Of a stretch of DNA of 64,000 nt, positions 16,534-24,605 are shown one piece after another. The notes below the pieces were generated by a model. The model was not told where the DNA came from. It did not search any database and saw only the letters and a program-made list of their open reading frames with translations. Origin of the DNA: Hymenobacter sp. YIM 151858-1 (GTDB lineage Bacteria > Bacteroidota > Bacteroidia > Cytophagales > Hymenobacteraceae); NCBI RefSeq assembly GCF_025979705.1, contig NZ_CP110138.1, forward strand, positions 1 to 64,000. The letters are read 5' to 3'. Numbering within the stretch: the first letter of the stretch is position 1; the number at the start of each line of letters is the position of its first letter. Made by a program: the position numbers and the translations under genes.

Positions 16534-17880
16534 ATGGCTTTTGATAATTCCGATGAGCAGCTCTTGCTTGACGAGAAAGTTAAGCTATTCAAAGAGTGGT
16601 TTGAAAGCCCGCACTTCGACCCGCGCATGCTTCCGTTTCGCGAGGTCTTGGAGGATTTAAAAGAAGTCAAGAGCAAACGGGACGGCAGCGGCCAGGTGGA
16701 CCCGGCTACGGTATCGGGCCAGGTAAGGGCACTGCTGAATGCTTTCTATGCTTCGCATCTGACGCCGCCGTCCATGTACGACCAGGCGACGTCGGTGTAC
16801 CAATCGTTTCTGCAGAAGCAGATTTTCTTTCGGCAGCGCACCGTTGATACGGTCGAAGAGTTGGAAGACGTTATCCGGCGGTTCAGCGCGAAAAGGAAAC
16901 ACTTGTTTCGCGGCGTCCACGATGCCAGCTTTATGCTCTACAGCTCGCTTCAGCGGACCTGGAAGGCCCGGGGGTGGTTTAATCAGGCCATCGACTACCA
17001 CCAGTTTGTCGCCCGGTTGGTGGCCAATGCCCGCTTGTACTGCGGGGGAATACTCGCGCGGTATATCGATGCGCACGGGGGCGACTACAACAACGATGTC
17101 AGCGTGCTGAGCATCTTGCAGCACTACGGCTGCCCGACGCCCATCCTCGACTGGACCTACGATTTTCGGGTCGCGCTCTACTTCTCGGCGTTGGGCGCGT
17201 CATCCGCCTTGCCGCGCTCAAGCCGGGAAATCGACCGCTACCTGAGCATTTATTACATCAAGGAGAAATGGTTTACCCCCAATAGCCTGCGGGTTATGCT
17301 GGAGACAAGCCTTAAGGGAAGCTTGGACCTAATCCGGCCCGCCGTGCTGGAAAAGCTGGAGCAAGACCTGGCTACCAACCCCGCTTTTGCCACGTTCACG
17401 ACCGAGACGATAGAAAAGTTTAAGCAGGACGATGAAGCCCTTGTGCGGGCGGCGCTCAGCTCGTATCACGTGGCCGGATTAACCAACCACATGTGTCAAA
17501 TCGACTTGCTGTCACGAATCCCGGCGTTCTACTTCTCGGACCGGGAGGAAGAATACGTTCCGATTGGGCTCCAGAACAGTCCCAACGTAACCAACCAGCA
17601 AGGCGTCTTTACGTGGAACAACTCCGCGGCCAATCCCATGGAGCACACCGTGCGTGAAATGATGCTGGCGGAAAAACCGGACACGATACACTACTACACG
17701 AAGTGCCTTAACATCAACAAAGCGCTGATACCACACATCTTTGACCACTTGGCCCACGAGGGCATTACGCCTGATTTCATCTTCCCGGAGAAAGACCAAG
17801 AACACCTGCGCAATCTGGTGTGGCGCATTTTTGAGATAACGGCGAAGGAGTTTGAGCCCGCCAGTACCGCCGCTAATTAA
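16534..17880 (+). CDS. FRG-domain protein
   Basis: I chose the ATG at 16534 (448 residues), which starts MAFDNSDEQLLLDEKVKLF. The upstream extension is short and atypical. The FRG domain is at about residues 110-220, with HLFRGVHDASFMLYSSLQR (the Phe-Arg-Gly signature) and LSILQHYGCPTPILDW followed by RVALYFSA, the hallmark PTxLLDWT-like block. FRG-domain proteins have no settled biochemical role and often occur in mobile or defence contexts. Codon use is less GC-biased than in the flanking plasmid genes. It sits between sigZ and the Cys-peptide gene and may have inserted there. Confidence 0.75.
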   Translation: MAFDNSDEQLLLDEKVKLFKEWFESPHFDPRMLPFREVLEDLKEVKSKRDGSGQVDPATVSGQVRALLNAFYASHLTPPSMYDQATSVYQSFLQKQIFFRQRTVDTVEELEDVIRRFSAKRKHLFRGVHDASFMLYSSLQRTWKARGWFNQAIDYHQFVARLVANARLYCGGILARYIDAHGGDYNNDVSVLSILQHYGCPTPILDWTYDFRVALYFSALGASSALPRSSREIDRYLSIYYIKEKWFTPNSLRVMLETSLKGSLDLIRPAVLEKLEQDLATNPAFATFTTETIEKFKQDDEALVRAALSSYHVAGLTNHMCQIDLLSRIPAFYFSDREEEYVPIGLQNSPNVTNQQGVFTWNNSAANPMEHTVREMMLAEKPDTIHYYTKCLNINKALIPHIFDHLAHEGITPDFIFPEKDQEHLRNLVWRIFEITAKEFEPASTAAN

Positions 17881-17900
17881 CCGCTCGTTGTTCTGCAGCC

Positions 17901-17927
17901 GCGTCTTTTTTGAGGGCCGTCGTCTAT
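17901..17927 (+). promoter_or_regulatory. Second copy of the sigZ-type promoter element
   Basis: It is identical to 15809-15835 at 24 of 27 positions (differences at positions 12, 16 and 18 of the element). It lies 49 bases upstream of the ATG of the Cys-rich peptide. An imperfect inverted repeat (TGAGGT ... ACCTCA) overlaps and follows its 3' end. Confidence 0.5.
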
Positions 17928-17976
17928 GAGGTGTACCAAGTTGGTATGGCGTACCTCACCTTAATCCTCGATTGTC

Positions 17977-18045
17977 ATGAACAACGAACCAGATGATTGC
18001 TGCGACGGCACCTGCTGCGGCGGCAATACCAGCGGGTGCTGCTAG
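17977..18045 (+). CDS. Cys-rich micropeptide, 22 aa
   Basis: This ATG-to-TAG frame encodes 22 residues with six cysteines as three CC pairs (CC-x3-CC-x6-CC, residues 8-9, 13-14 and 21-22) and an acidic N-terminus. It has its own promoter-like element upstream and a strong terminator 17 bases downstream, so it is probably expressed as a monocistronic message. Cys pairs in so short a peptide suggest soft-metal or arsenite binding. It sits next to, but is transcribed opposite to, the arsenic operon. Function is inferred only. Confidence 0.5.
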   Translation: MNNEPDDCCDGTCCGGNTSGCC

Positions 18046-18061
18046 GCCGCCCGCGGCATGA

Positions 18062-18095
18062 AAAAAGGGAACGGGCGTAGGTCCGTTCCCTTTTT
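18062..18095 (+). terminator. Bidirectional intrinsic terminator
   Basis: A 13-bp perfect stem (AAAAAGGGAACGG with CCGTTCCCTTTTT) around an 8-base loop has a T-run in each direction. It closes the micropeptide transcript and may also stop read-through from the other strand. Confidence 0.9.
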
Positions 18096-18422
18096 GCTTG
18101 GTAGGGCCAGGAAGATTAGGCGACCGTGCCGTCGCAGCCGGGCCTACGCGGAATATTTCGGCGACTTTTTTAGCCCTAGTCCTGCCTCATCAGGCATCTA
18201 CCGCGCCGAGTGGGCCGGGCACTGGTACCGCTATTCCAGCGGGCAACGGGTGACTATCATCAAGAAGAACCCGCTCAAAAACTTCGTTATGCGGCGGCTG
18301 CCGTGAGGAGGTCGGCTTTTCCCCGGTGCCGCACCAGCAGCGCCGATAGACCCATTATTGTTGGCGTGGCATCACTGGTTTGGGCACCTTCAGCGTGGGC
18401 GGCCAGGCGCACGGGGCCGGGT

Positions 18423-18863
18423 TCAAGCGGTGGGGGACGGAGCGAACTGCGTACGGGCGAATTCCTGCGCGTAGGCTTTCACCTGGTCGCGCACCGTGCG
18501 GAACTGCTGCATGATTTCTTCCTCACTGCCCACGGCCTTGGCCGGGTCTGGGAAGTTGTGGTGCAGCTTCCGGGCTGAGGAAGGAAATACCGGGCACACC
18601 TCGTTGGCGTGGTCGCACACGGTCAGCACGTAGTCAAAAGGCACGGCGGCGTACTCATCGACGTGGTTGCTGGTGTGGTGCGAAATGTCCACGCCGTCTT
18701 CGGCCATCACGCGCACGGCGCGGGGATTAACGCCGTGCACTTCAACGCCCGCACTGTAGATGATGGCCTGGTTGCCCAAGGCTTGCTGGAGGTAGCCGTG
18801 CAGCAGTTGGCTGCGGCAGGAATTGCCGGTGCACAGCACCAGCACGTTTTTCTCATCAGTCAT
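18423..18863 (-). CDS. arsC: Arsenate reductase (low-molecular-weight phosphatase family)
   Basis: The 146-residue protein has the LMW-PTP P-loop C-x5-R-S at residues 11-18 (CTGNSCRS). Redox cysteines C83 and C90 match the resolving pair of thioredoxin-coupled ArsC enzymes, and the catalytic DP dipeptide is at about 106-107. It reduces arsenate to arsenite in the cytoplasm for export by the adjacent Acr3 pump. It is the last gene of the ars operon, 22 bases after acr3. Confidence 0.9.
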   Translation of the reverse strand: MTDEKNVLVLCTGNSCRSQLLHGYLQQALGNQAIIYSAGVEVHGVNPRAVRVMAEDGVDISHHTSNHVDEYAAVPFDYVLTVCDHANEVCPVFPSSARKLHHNFPDPAKAVGSEEEIMQQFRTVRDQVKAYAQEFARTQFAPSPTA

Positions 18864-18885
18864 GGGAGGAAAAATGGAGAAGTAG

Positions 18886-19992
18886 CTACGCCGTTGGTGA
18901 CCCCATCTTATCCCCGTACCAGCGCCGCCGGAACCAGAAAGCCAGGTTCACCAGCGCAATCAGCGCCGGCACCTCAATCAGCGGCCCAATCACGCCGGCA
19001 AACGCCTGCCCCGAATTGAGCCCAAATACCCCGATGGCCACGGCAATGGCCAGCTCGAAGTTGTTGCCCGTCGCCGTGAAGGCGATGCTGGCATTCTCCG
19101 CGTAGCCCGCCCCCAGCCATTTGCCGGCCGCGAAGCTGAGCACGAACATGATGCCGAAGTACAACGCCAGCGGCAGGGCGATGCGTAGCACGTCGAGCGG
19201 CACCTGCACGATGGTTTCGCCTTTGAGGCTGAACATGATGACGATGGTAAGCAGCAGCGCCACGAGTGTGATGGGGCTAATGGCCGGGAGGTACACCTGC
19301 TCGTACCACGCGTTGCCCTTCAGGCGGCGCAGAATGGTGCGCGAAAGGAAGCCCGCCGCAAACGGGATGCCCAGGTAGATGAGCACGCTCTGCGCGATGT
19401 CCCCGATGCCGATGTTCACGGCGTAGCCCTTCAGGCCAAAGAAGGGGGGCAGCATAGTGATGAAGAGCCAGGCTAGCACCGAGTAGAACAGCACTTGAAA
19501 GAGGGAATTCAGCGCCACCAGTCCGGCCGCGTACTCGCGGCTGCCATCGGCCAGGTCGTTCCACACGAGCACCATGGCAATGCAGCGGGCAATGCCGATG
19601 AGAATCAAGCCCATCATGTATTCTGGCTTGTCGGGCAGCAGCCAGACGGCCAGAAAGAACATGAGCAGCGGCCCGAGTATCCAGTTCAAAAACAAGGACA
19701 GCCCGATGATGCGCGTGTTCCGGAAGACCTTGGGCAGCTCTTCGTACTTGACCTTGGCCAGGGGTGGGTACATCATCAGAATCAGGCCCAGGGCCAGCGG
19801 CACGTTCACGGTGCCCACGGAGAAGTAGTTCACCGCGTCGTTCATGCCGGGCACGAAGTAGCCCAAAGCCACGCCCAGCGCCATGGCCAGGAATATCCAC
19901 AGCGTCAGGCCCCGGTCCAGGCCCGAAAGCTTTTTCTCGGCCAGGGCGGCGGGGGCCGGAGCGGCGGGTACGGGTTGATTCAGCGTCGTCAT
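18886..19992 (-). CDS. arsB: Arsenite efflux permease Acr3
   Basis: I took the ATG at 19992 (368 residues); a TTG at 20013 is the only upstream alternative and overlaps arsN. About ten transmembrane helices are visible. The conserved [10 protein letters not shown] segment holds the essential Acr3 cysteine, and [15 protein letters not shown] lies near the C-terminus. Acr3 expels arsenite driven by proton motive force. The Pro/Ala-rich cytoplasmic N-terminus (about 20 residues) is common. The gene lies between arsN and arsC. Confidence 0.92.
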   Translation of the reverse strand: MTTLNQPVPAAPAPAALAEKKLSGLDRGLTLWIFLAMALGVALGYFVPGMNDAVNYFSVGTVNVPLALGLILMMYPPLAKVKYEELPKVFRNTRIIGLSLFLNWILGPLLMFFLAVWLLPDKPEYMMGLILIGIARCIAMVLVWNDLADGSREYAAGLVALNSLFQVLFYSVLAWLFITMLPPFFGLKGYAVNIGIGDIAQSVLIYLGIPFAAGFLSRTILRRLKGNAWYEQVYLPAISPITLVALLLTIVIMFSLKGETIVQVPLDVLRIALPLALYFGIMFVLSFAAGKWLGAGYAENASIAFTATGNNFELAIAVAIGVFGLNSGQAFAGVIGPLIEVPALIALVNLAFWFRRRWYGDKMGSPTA

Positions 19993-20005
19993 AAAAATAG
20001 CTGTC

Positions 20006-20500
20006 TTACGCAACGCCTACGGTCGGGCTGCGCCGCTCCATTTGCACCGTGTTGCGCCACACGCCGTGGTGCTGGCCAATTCGCTCCCGGTAGCCAATGA
20101 TGCGGAACCCCGCCTGCGTGTGCAGGCCAATGCTGGCCTTGTTTTCTTCAAACGTGCCGGCCTGCAGCGTCCAGATGCCGTGCGCTTCCGAATCTGCAAT
20201 CAAGGCCTGCAGCAGGTGCCGGCCCACGCCTTGCCCCCGCGCCTCGGCCGCGATGTACACGCTGATTTCGGCCACGCCGCCGTACACGCAGCGGCTCGAC
20301 ACCGGCGAGAGCGCCGCCCAGCCCAGCACTGTGCCGGCCTCGTCCACCGCCACCAGGCGGCTATGGTTCAGGTGGGCTTTGTCCCAGGCTTCCCAAGCCG
20401 GCGCCTGGGTTTCAAACGTGGCATTACCGGTCGCCATGCCGGCTTCGTAAATGGCCTTCACCGCCGGCCAGTGGGCGTCCGTCATCGGGATAATGGTCAT
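20006..20500 (-). CDS. arsN: GNAT acetyltransferase, ArsN/phosphinothricin acetyltransferase-like
   Basis: The 164-residue GNAT protein has the acetyl-CoA binding motif [15 protein letters not shown] at about residues 88-102 and the PAT-like features [22 protein letters not shown] and [17 protein letters not shown]. In ars operons this family includes ArsN1, which N-acetylates arsinothricin. The operon context makes ArsN the most likely identity, but phosphinothricin or a related amine could also be a substrate. It lies 12 bases after the metallophosphoesterase gene. Confidence 0.8.
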   Translation of the reverse strand: MTIIPMTDAHWPAVKAIYEAGMATGNATFETQAPAWEAWDKAHLNHSRLVAVDEAGTVLGWAALSPVSSRCVYGGVAEISVYIAAEARGQGVGRHLLQALIADSEAHGIWTLQAGTFEENKASIGLHTQAGFRIIGYRERIGQHHGVWRNTVQMERRSPTVGVA

Positions 20501-20512
20501 GGCAGAAACGGG

Positions 20513-21286
20513 TTAGTAGGCTTTGCGCAGCATGTCGGCGTACTCGTTGGGCAGCGGCGAGGCCTCCACCGCCCGCGCGGCTTTCTCCACGTCGTATTCC
20601 ACGCGCACCAGCTCCGAGCGCACGCTGCCGGGGTCCGTCAGGGTGGTGTGCTCGTCCAGGTGCAGCAGTTGGTAGGCGGCCCGCGGGTCGCCGTCTTTGG
20701 GCTTGCCCACCGAGCCGATGTTGAGCGCGTGCCGGTAGCGGGTTTCGCCTGCGTGTTCGTAGGCGAAGGTGCGGTGGTAGGGCTTGTGGGTGTGCCCAAA
20801 CAGCAGGATGTCGGCCTGGGCTTCCTGCAGCACCCGCAGGAAACTGGCTTCGGGCCGGTCCTCGAACAGGTACTCGTTGATTTTGCGGGGTGAGCCGTGC
20901 ACCATCAGCAGGCTCAACGTGCAGGGCTCTTCCTGAAAGTCCAGGCGCATGTGCTTGGGCAGGTAGCGCAGGTAGCGCCGCTCGTCGGCCCCGACCACTT
21001 GGTTGGTAAAGGCAATGCTCTGGGCGCCCAGGTCTTTCTCCGTGTCCGTTTTGTAGGCGCAGCCGCAGTTCTCGCTGGCCAGGCCAATGCCCTGGTCGTA
21101 GTTGCCGGCCAGCGTCGGGATGCCCCGCCGGCGGACTTCGTTGACCACTTCATTCGGCCAGGGGGCGTACCCCACTAAGTCGCCCAGGCAAAAAATCATG
21201 TCCGGGCGGCGCCGGTCCATATCGGCCAGCACCGCTTCCAGGGCCGGCAGGTTGCCGTGCACGTCGGAGAAAAAGGCAATTGTCAT
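20513..21286 (-). CDS. Metallophosphoesterase (YfcE/MJ0936-like)
   Basis: The ATG at 21286 gives 257 residues starting with FFSDVHGNLPALEAVL, which carries metal ligands D-x-H. CLGDLVGYAPWPNEV (GD-x2-GY), AGNYDQ (GNHD-like, with Asn-Tyr-Asp) and LLFGHTHKPY (GHTH) follow. All belong to the calcineurin-like metallophosphoesterase fold. The substrate is unknown. Such genes occur in some Bacteroidota ars operons. It lies between DUF6428 and arsN. Confidence 0.85.
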   Translation of the reverse strand: MTIAFFSDVHGNLPALEAVLADMDRRRPDMIFCLGDLVGYAPWPNEVVNEVRRRGIPTLAGNYDQGIGLASENCGCAYKTDTEKDLGAQSIAFTNQVVGADERRYLRYLPKHMRLDFQEEPCTLSLLMVHGSPRKINEYLFEDRPEASFLRVLQEAQADILLFGHTHKPYHRTFAYEHAGETRYRHALNIGSVGKPKDGDPRAAYQLLHLDEHTTLTDPGSVRSELVRVEYDVEKAARAVEASPLPNEYADMLRKAY

Positions 21287-21367
21287 CAGAGAGAAGAAGT
21301 CAGCAAAAGGCAAAAGAGCAACTCAGCAAAACGGCGCCACCTGCGAAGGCAGCGCCGTTGCGCAAGC

Positions 21368-21826
21368 TTAGCAGCACCCGCCGCCCGGGGTGCAGCCGGC
21401 CACCTGCAGCTGGGGCAGGGCTAGGTCCTGGGCCGGAATGCCGCAGGCCTCCTGGGCCAGGCAGGCCGTGTGCTTGGGGGTGAGCACGAAATCGGTGCCG
21501 TCGAAGGTGAGGCCGAACTTGCCGATGGTGGCTTGCTGGTACTCCACCTCGATGTCGAGGTCTTCGCGGCCGAGGATTTTCTCCGACAGCTTCAGGATGT
21601 GCAGAAACTTCTGGGGCGCTAGGCGGTGGTCGTAGTCGCCGGCCTCCCAGAGCTGGAAGTTGGCGACCGTCTCGCGGCGCTCGACGCCGCCGCAGTCGAT
21701 GAAGTGCTTGCTCACGAGGCCCACTTCCGTCACGTGGAAATGCGAGGGCAGGTACTCACCCGAGGGCAGGCGAAAGTTGACGGCTTCGAGACCCGCGAGG
21801 GTCTGCTTCATTTCGGCGATGTTCAT
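21368..21826 (-). CDS. DUF6428-like ars-operon protein
   Basis: The 152-residue protein (ATG at 21826; a TTG six bases upstream is less likely) has FRLPSGEYLPSHFHVTEVG near the N-terminus. Its C-terminus is GGGCC preceded by another Cys, a plausible arsenite-binding tail. It resembles the DUF6428 family, repeatedly found beside arsR in Bacteroidota, whose role is unknown. It lies 57 bases downstream of arsR and 81 bases upstream of the phosphoesterase. Confidence 0.75.
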   Translation of the reverse strand: MNIAEMKQTLAGLEAVNFRLPSGEYLPSHFHVTEVGLVSKHFIDCGGVERRETVANFQLWEAGDYDHRLAPQKFLHILKLSEKILGREDLDIEVEYQQATIGKFGLTFDGTDFVLTPKHTACLAQEACGIPAQDLALPQLQVAGCTPGGGCC

Positions 21827-21883
21827 GGTCAAGCGTGGTTGGGTTGAGGATGTTCAAGAAAGGGGTTGGCAAAAGCTGCGGAA

Positions 21884-22234
21884 TCAGCAGCTGCACGCAT
21901 CCGCGGGTCCGCAGGCCGGGCTGGCGGTAGCTTCAATGAAGAAGGCCGTGAACTGCTGCTGCACCTGCTGCAGCAGCTCGGTATTGAGGCAGTAGCACAC
22001 CGTCAGGCCGTCGATTTCCCCGCGGATGAGGTCCAGGGCCTTGAGCTCTTGCAGGTGCTGCGAAACCGTGGTGCGCGAGAGCGGCAGCTCGGCGGCGATG
22101 TCGCCGGAAATGCACGTCTGCTTGGAGGCCAGCAATTGAATGATGGCCACGCGGGCCGGGTGCGCCAGCGCCTTCGCCACGCGGGCCAGTTGCTGTTGTT
22201 CTTCCGTAAAGGCGGCGGTTTTAGCGTAGGTCAT
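21884..22234 (-). CDS. arsR: Arsenic-responsive repressor ArsR
   Basis: The 116-residue winged-helix protein starts at ATG 22234. The recognition helix region is [20 protein letters not shown], followed by the wing [12 protein letters not shown]. That Cys pair is a likely arsenite site, as the usual ELCVCDL pair is replaced by QTCISGD with a single Cys. The C-terminus ends in CSC. It is the first gene of the ars operon and is preceded by two perfect palindromes, so autorepression is likely. Confidence 0.9.
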   Translation of the reverse strand: MTYAKTAAFTEEQQQLARVAKALAHPARVAIIQLLASKQTCISGDIAAELPLSRTTVSQHLQELKALDLIRGEIDGLTVCYCLNTELLQQVQQQFTAFFIEATASPACGPADACSC

Positions 22235-22248
22235 GGCAGGCTGTGAAG

Positions 22249-22293
22249 TATGTCGCAAATATACGACATAATATGACGCATGTTTACGTCATA
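22249..22293. promoter_or_regulatory. Tandem palindromic ArsR operator
   Basis: Two perfect inverted repeats stand side by side: TATGTCG-N8-CGACATA (22249-22270) and TATGACG-N8-CGTCATA (22272-22293). Their centres are 23 bp apart, about two helical turns. They begin 15 bases upstream of the arsR start, so ArsR dimers bound here would cover the promoter. Confidence 0.85.
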
Positions 22294-22844
22294 AAGTTTT
22301 TTTCAACTTTTTTTCACCGCCAACTACATGCATTCAGCCGCAGGCGCCTACATGCGCTTGGTGAGGTGGTCGGAACCAAGGCGCGCAAACTCCAGCACCC
22401 GCGCCGCTTACAGTCAATTGCTCGTGGCGAAGGAAGTAATTTTATTTATCTAATAATCAATGCATTAACTGAGAAACTTGGATTTTTTTCGACGCCTGGG
22501 CAAACCCCGCCCTATTTACTGATATAACCTTCATGAAAGCTCGCTTCTACATCCTCAACCACGCGCGCCAGCTGGCCCCCTGCCAGCGGCAAAGGGGGCC
22601 TCCATGTGCGCTCGGTCGGCCCTCTGGTGGACGTGTTGCTCACCGGCATTTCCTGGCCGAATTACAAGCAGAGCCGGTTTTTACGTATTCCTAGGTAGAA
22701 ACCTGTTCGGACCTGCGTCCGAACCCGAGCCGGCCCGTTGCCTTACCGCACCGGGTCGGCAATAACCGGAACCGCAAGGTTCCACCCCGCCAAGGCGACA
22801 CAACCATACCTCGCTGCGGCAACCAAAAAATCCTCCATCATTCA
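22294..22844. other. Non-coding stretch between the ars operator and the next gene
   Basis: About 550 bases without a convincing intact gene. It holds the broken small frame at 22533-22698 and otherwise nothing I can identify. The bases around 22300-22460 are AT-richer than the surroundings. Confidence 0.5.
22533..22698 (+). pseudogene. Frameshifted small gene remnant
   Basis: An ATG frame starting MKARFYILNHARQLAP breaks near 22590. The +1 frame then reads on convincingly (GLHVRSVGPLVDVLL, GISWPNYKQSRFLRIP) to a TAG at 22698. Joining the two by one frameshift near a run of five G would give a protein of about 55 residues. It is either a decayed gene or a sequencing error in a real one. The family is unknown. 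Confidence 0.35.
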
Positions 22845-23747
22845 TTGAAGAACGAACATGAAACACCAGTACTCAACGCCGCCCGCACGGGCGAAACTCA
22901 TCCAGAAGCTGTTCAGCGTTGCCCTTCTGATACCCTAGCCTTACCGCCGACTCCGGTCGCGGATGTGAATGCGAGCCCGGCGCCGGCGCTGGAGTCGCAG
23001 TTGCTGCCGCATGTCAGGCTCCACGTAGAGCAGCAAGCCAAGCACTGGGACTTGGCCGTTCGGGGTAAACTTCAGTCGTTGACTACCCCGCAGGCCTTGG
23101 CAGACGACTTGGCGCGGGCGGCGGCTAACGTCCGGCGTATTCTGGCAATGGCCCAGCCACAGCTGCGCGTCGGCAACGCGTTGCCCTTGGCGTACCAGCA
23201 GCAAGTGTTGCGGCAAATCCTGAACGTTCAGCGCCTGCAGACCCAATTCGAAACCCAAACGTCCGGCGGGGCCTACGCCCCGCACGTGCGGGCGGAACTG
23301 GAAGCGGAGCTGTTCGGCTACGATTTGGCATTGGACCCGCGCTTGCGCCCGGTATACGGTTACCTCACGACCGTTGGGTATGAACCCGCGGAAGTGGAGC
23401 AGTACGGGCGTTTTGCTTTGCGGCTCCGGCCGCATATGCTCAGCCGCACGACGCTGTCCATTACCGATACCCTCGACAAGGCCGTGGTCCCGGCCGCCTA
23501 CACCAATCTGCCGGTCACGGCGCTGATTCCGAACCTGTCAGGCTACGTACGGTGCTTTCTGGGCAGAATGGTGACTGCTGCTACCATGCAGGAGCTGGAG
23601 TTCCGCTACGTGGAGGCTCAGTACCACGGGGGCGTTGGCTTGGCCGACATTGACTGCCTCTTAACGAAGCAACTGCAAGATGTCCCGCCGGACGTTCGCG
23701 ACCGTTGCCGGGCAGCGGGCATTGATGTCCGAGAGTTCGGTACCTAA
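22845..23747 (+). CDS. DUF3626-like protein
   Basis: The open frame begins at a TTG at 22845 and gives 300 residues. The nearest ATG at 22858 is out of frame, and an in-frame GTG at 22965 is another possible start. The C-terminal half has RPVYGYLTTVG, YGRFALRLRPHMLSRTTL and LEFRYVEAQYHGGVGLADI. This is the spacing I associate with the DUF3626 family, whose function is not settled. The N-terminal third is Ala/Pro-rich. The gene converges on 23744-24085 with a four-base overlap of the stop regions. Confidence 0.55.
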   Translation: MKNEHETPVLNAARTGETHPEAVQRCPSDTLALPPTPVADVNASPAPALESQLLPHVRLHVEQQAKHWDLAVRGKLQSLTTPQALADDLARAAANVRRILAMAQPQLRVGNALPLAYQQQVLRQILNVQRLQTQFETQTSGGAYAPHVRAELEAELFGYDLALDPRLRPVYGYLTTVGYEPAEVEQYGRFALRLRPHMLSRTTLSITDTLDKAVVPAAYTNLPVTALIPNLSGYVRCFLGRMVTAATMQELEFRYVEAQYHGGVGLADIDCLLTKQLQDVPPDVRDRCRAAGIDVREFGT

Positions 23748-24085
23748 CCCTGCCGTAACCCGTAGCGCCGGTAAAGTTCGGCCAGGCCGGCCTCGTTCGT
23801 TGTGAACGGGAAGGGCTGGCCGAATTTTAGCAGCTTGGCCCACAGCATGGGCGGGCCGGCTTCGCCTGCTACCTGCACGACCAGTGCGGCGAAAGCCGCG
23901 GGGCGAATGACATTGCTGAGCCCCAGGGCCAGCAATGGAACAGCGGGCGCAGTGGCGAAATGGCCGAGTAGCACCGGTTCGGCAAACCACTCCACTTCCT
24001 CCCCCAGGCCCAGGGGGTACTGCGGATGCGTGGGGTCCACGCGCAGGGGCGGGAAAACGCTGTCGTCGAAGCCCAATGCTTTCAT
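23744..24085 (-). CDS. Hypothetical protein, 113 aa
   Basis: This small protein starts MKALGFDDSVFPPLRVDPT and has a hydrophobic middle (ALGLSNVIRPAAFAALVVQV) that is not clearly a membrane helix. It ends LAELYRRYGLRQG. No family was recognised. It resembles immunity-type or SMI1-like small proteins only in general character. Its stop overlaps the end of the convergent DUF3626-like gene. Confidence 0.5.
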   Translation of the reverse strand: MKALGFDDSVFPPLRVDPTHPQYPLGLGEEVEWFAEPVLLGHFATAPAVPLLALGLSNVIRPAAFAALVVQVAGEAGPPMLWAKLLKFGQPFPFTTNEAGLAELYRRYGLRQG

Positions 24086-24219
24086 CCTAAACTGACCGGT
24101 ACCGGCTAAGCGAAGTTATACGTAAGCCCGCGGTTTTGAGCGCGCCCGCCAGCCGGCGGAGCGCCGCGCCGGCCCAACCGCGGTATGCGGGTACATTGGC
24201 TGTTTGCCTTCCAACGCGT

Positions 24220-24249
24220 AAGCCGCTCCCTCACCGGGGCGGCTTTTTT
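24220..24249 (+). terminator. Intrinsic terminator
   Basis: AAGCCGCTCC pairs with GGGGCGGCTT (one wobble) around a six-base loop and is followed by six T residues. It lies between the 113-aa gene and the zinc-finger gene. Confidence 0.75.
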
Positions 24250-24272
24250 CGTATTCCGTGCTGCCAGATAGC

Positions 24273-24605
24273 TCAGAGCCGGGTGCGAAGGAAAGCCAGG
24301 AGCTGCTGCTGCCCTTGTTCCATGGCTGCTACGCGCTCCGTGAGATGCTCCAAGGCTGCCAGGATGGCTTCATGGCCTGCCACGAGCGGCTTGTCAGCCA
24401 CGGCCGAGGGCGTACGGCCCTGCTCCTTTCGGCGACGGGCCTTGCCCGCGGATTGACTTTCGAGTGGATGTGCCCGCCCGGCCCGTTGGTTACAGGCCGC
24501 CACGCGGCAGGGGCTGCCGCAGTATTTCTGCACCCACCGCTTCTTGGGAACAAACTTTCGCCGGCAGTACTCACAGGCAATTTGGGAAGTGTCGTGGAGG
24601 GACAT
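24273..24605 (-). CDS. Small zinc-ribbon-like protein, 110 aa
   Basis: From the ATG at 24605 the product begins MSLHDTSQIACEYCRRKFV and carries a treble-clef-like C-x2-C-x13-C-x3-C pattern (C11, C14, then Cys near residues 28 and 32) at the N-terminus. A Lys/Arg/Gly-rich linker and a C-terminal amphipathic helix follow (AILAALEHLTERVAAMEQ), which may dimerise. It is probably a nucleic-acid-binding protein. The longer open frame upstream looks like noise. Confidence 0.6.
   Translation of the reverse strand: MSLHDTSQIACEYCRRKFVPKKRWVQKYCGSPCRVAACNQRAGRAHPLESQSAGKARRRKEQGRTPSAVADKPLVAGHEAILAALEHLTERVAAMEQGQQQLLAFLRTRL

Noticed and set aside
18159-18190. Possible third copy of the sigZ promoter element (GCGACTTTTTTAG)
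   Set aside because: Only the GCGxC-T6 part matches; the CGTCTAT end is missing and no gene start follows at the right distance.
18058-18306. 82-aa frame ending in a protein-like segment (GIYRAEWAGHWYRYSSG)
   Set aside because: The start lies in the terminator stem and the first half is Arg-rich noise. The last 45 residues might be a gene remnant, but evidence is too thin for a feature.
22243-22527. 94-aa plus-strand frame over the ars operator
   Set aside because: It starts within the operator region and has no protein-like pattern; the AT-rich part is regulatory.
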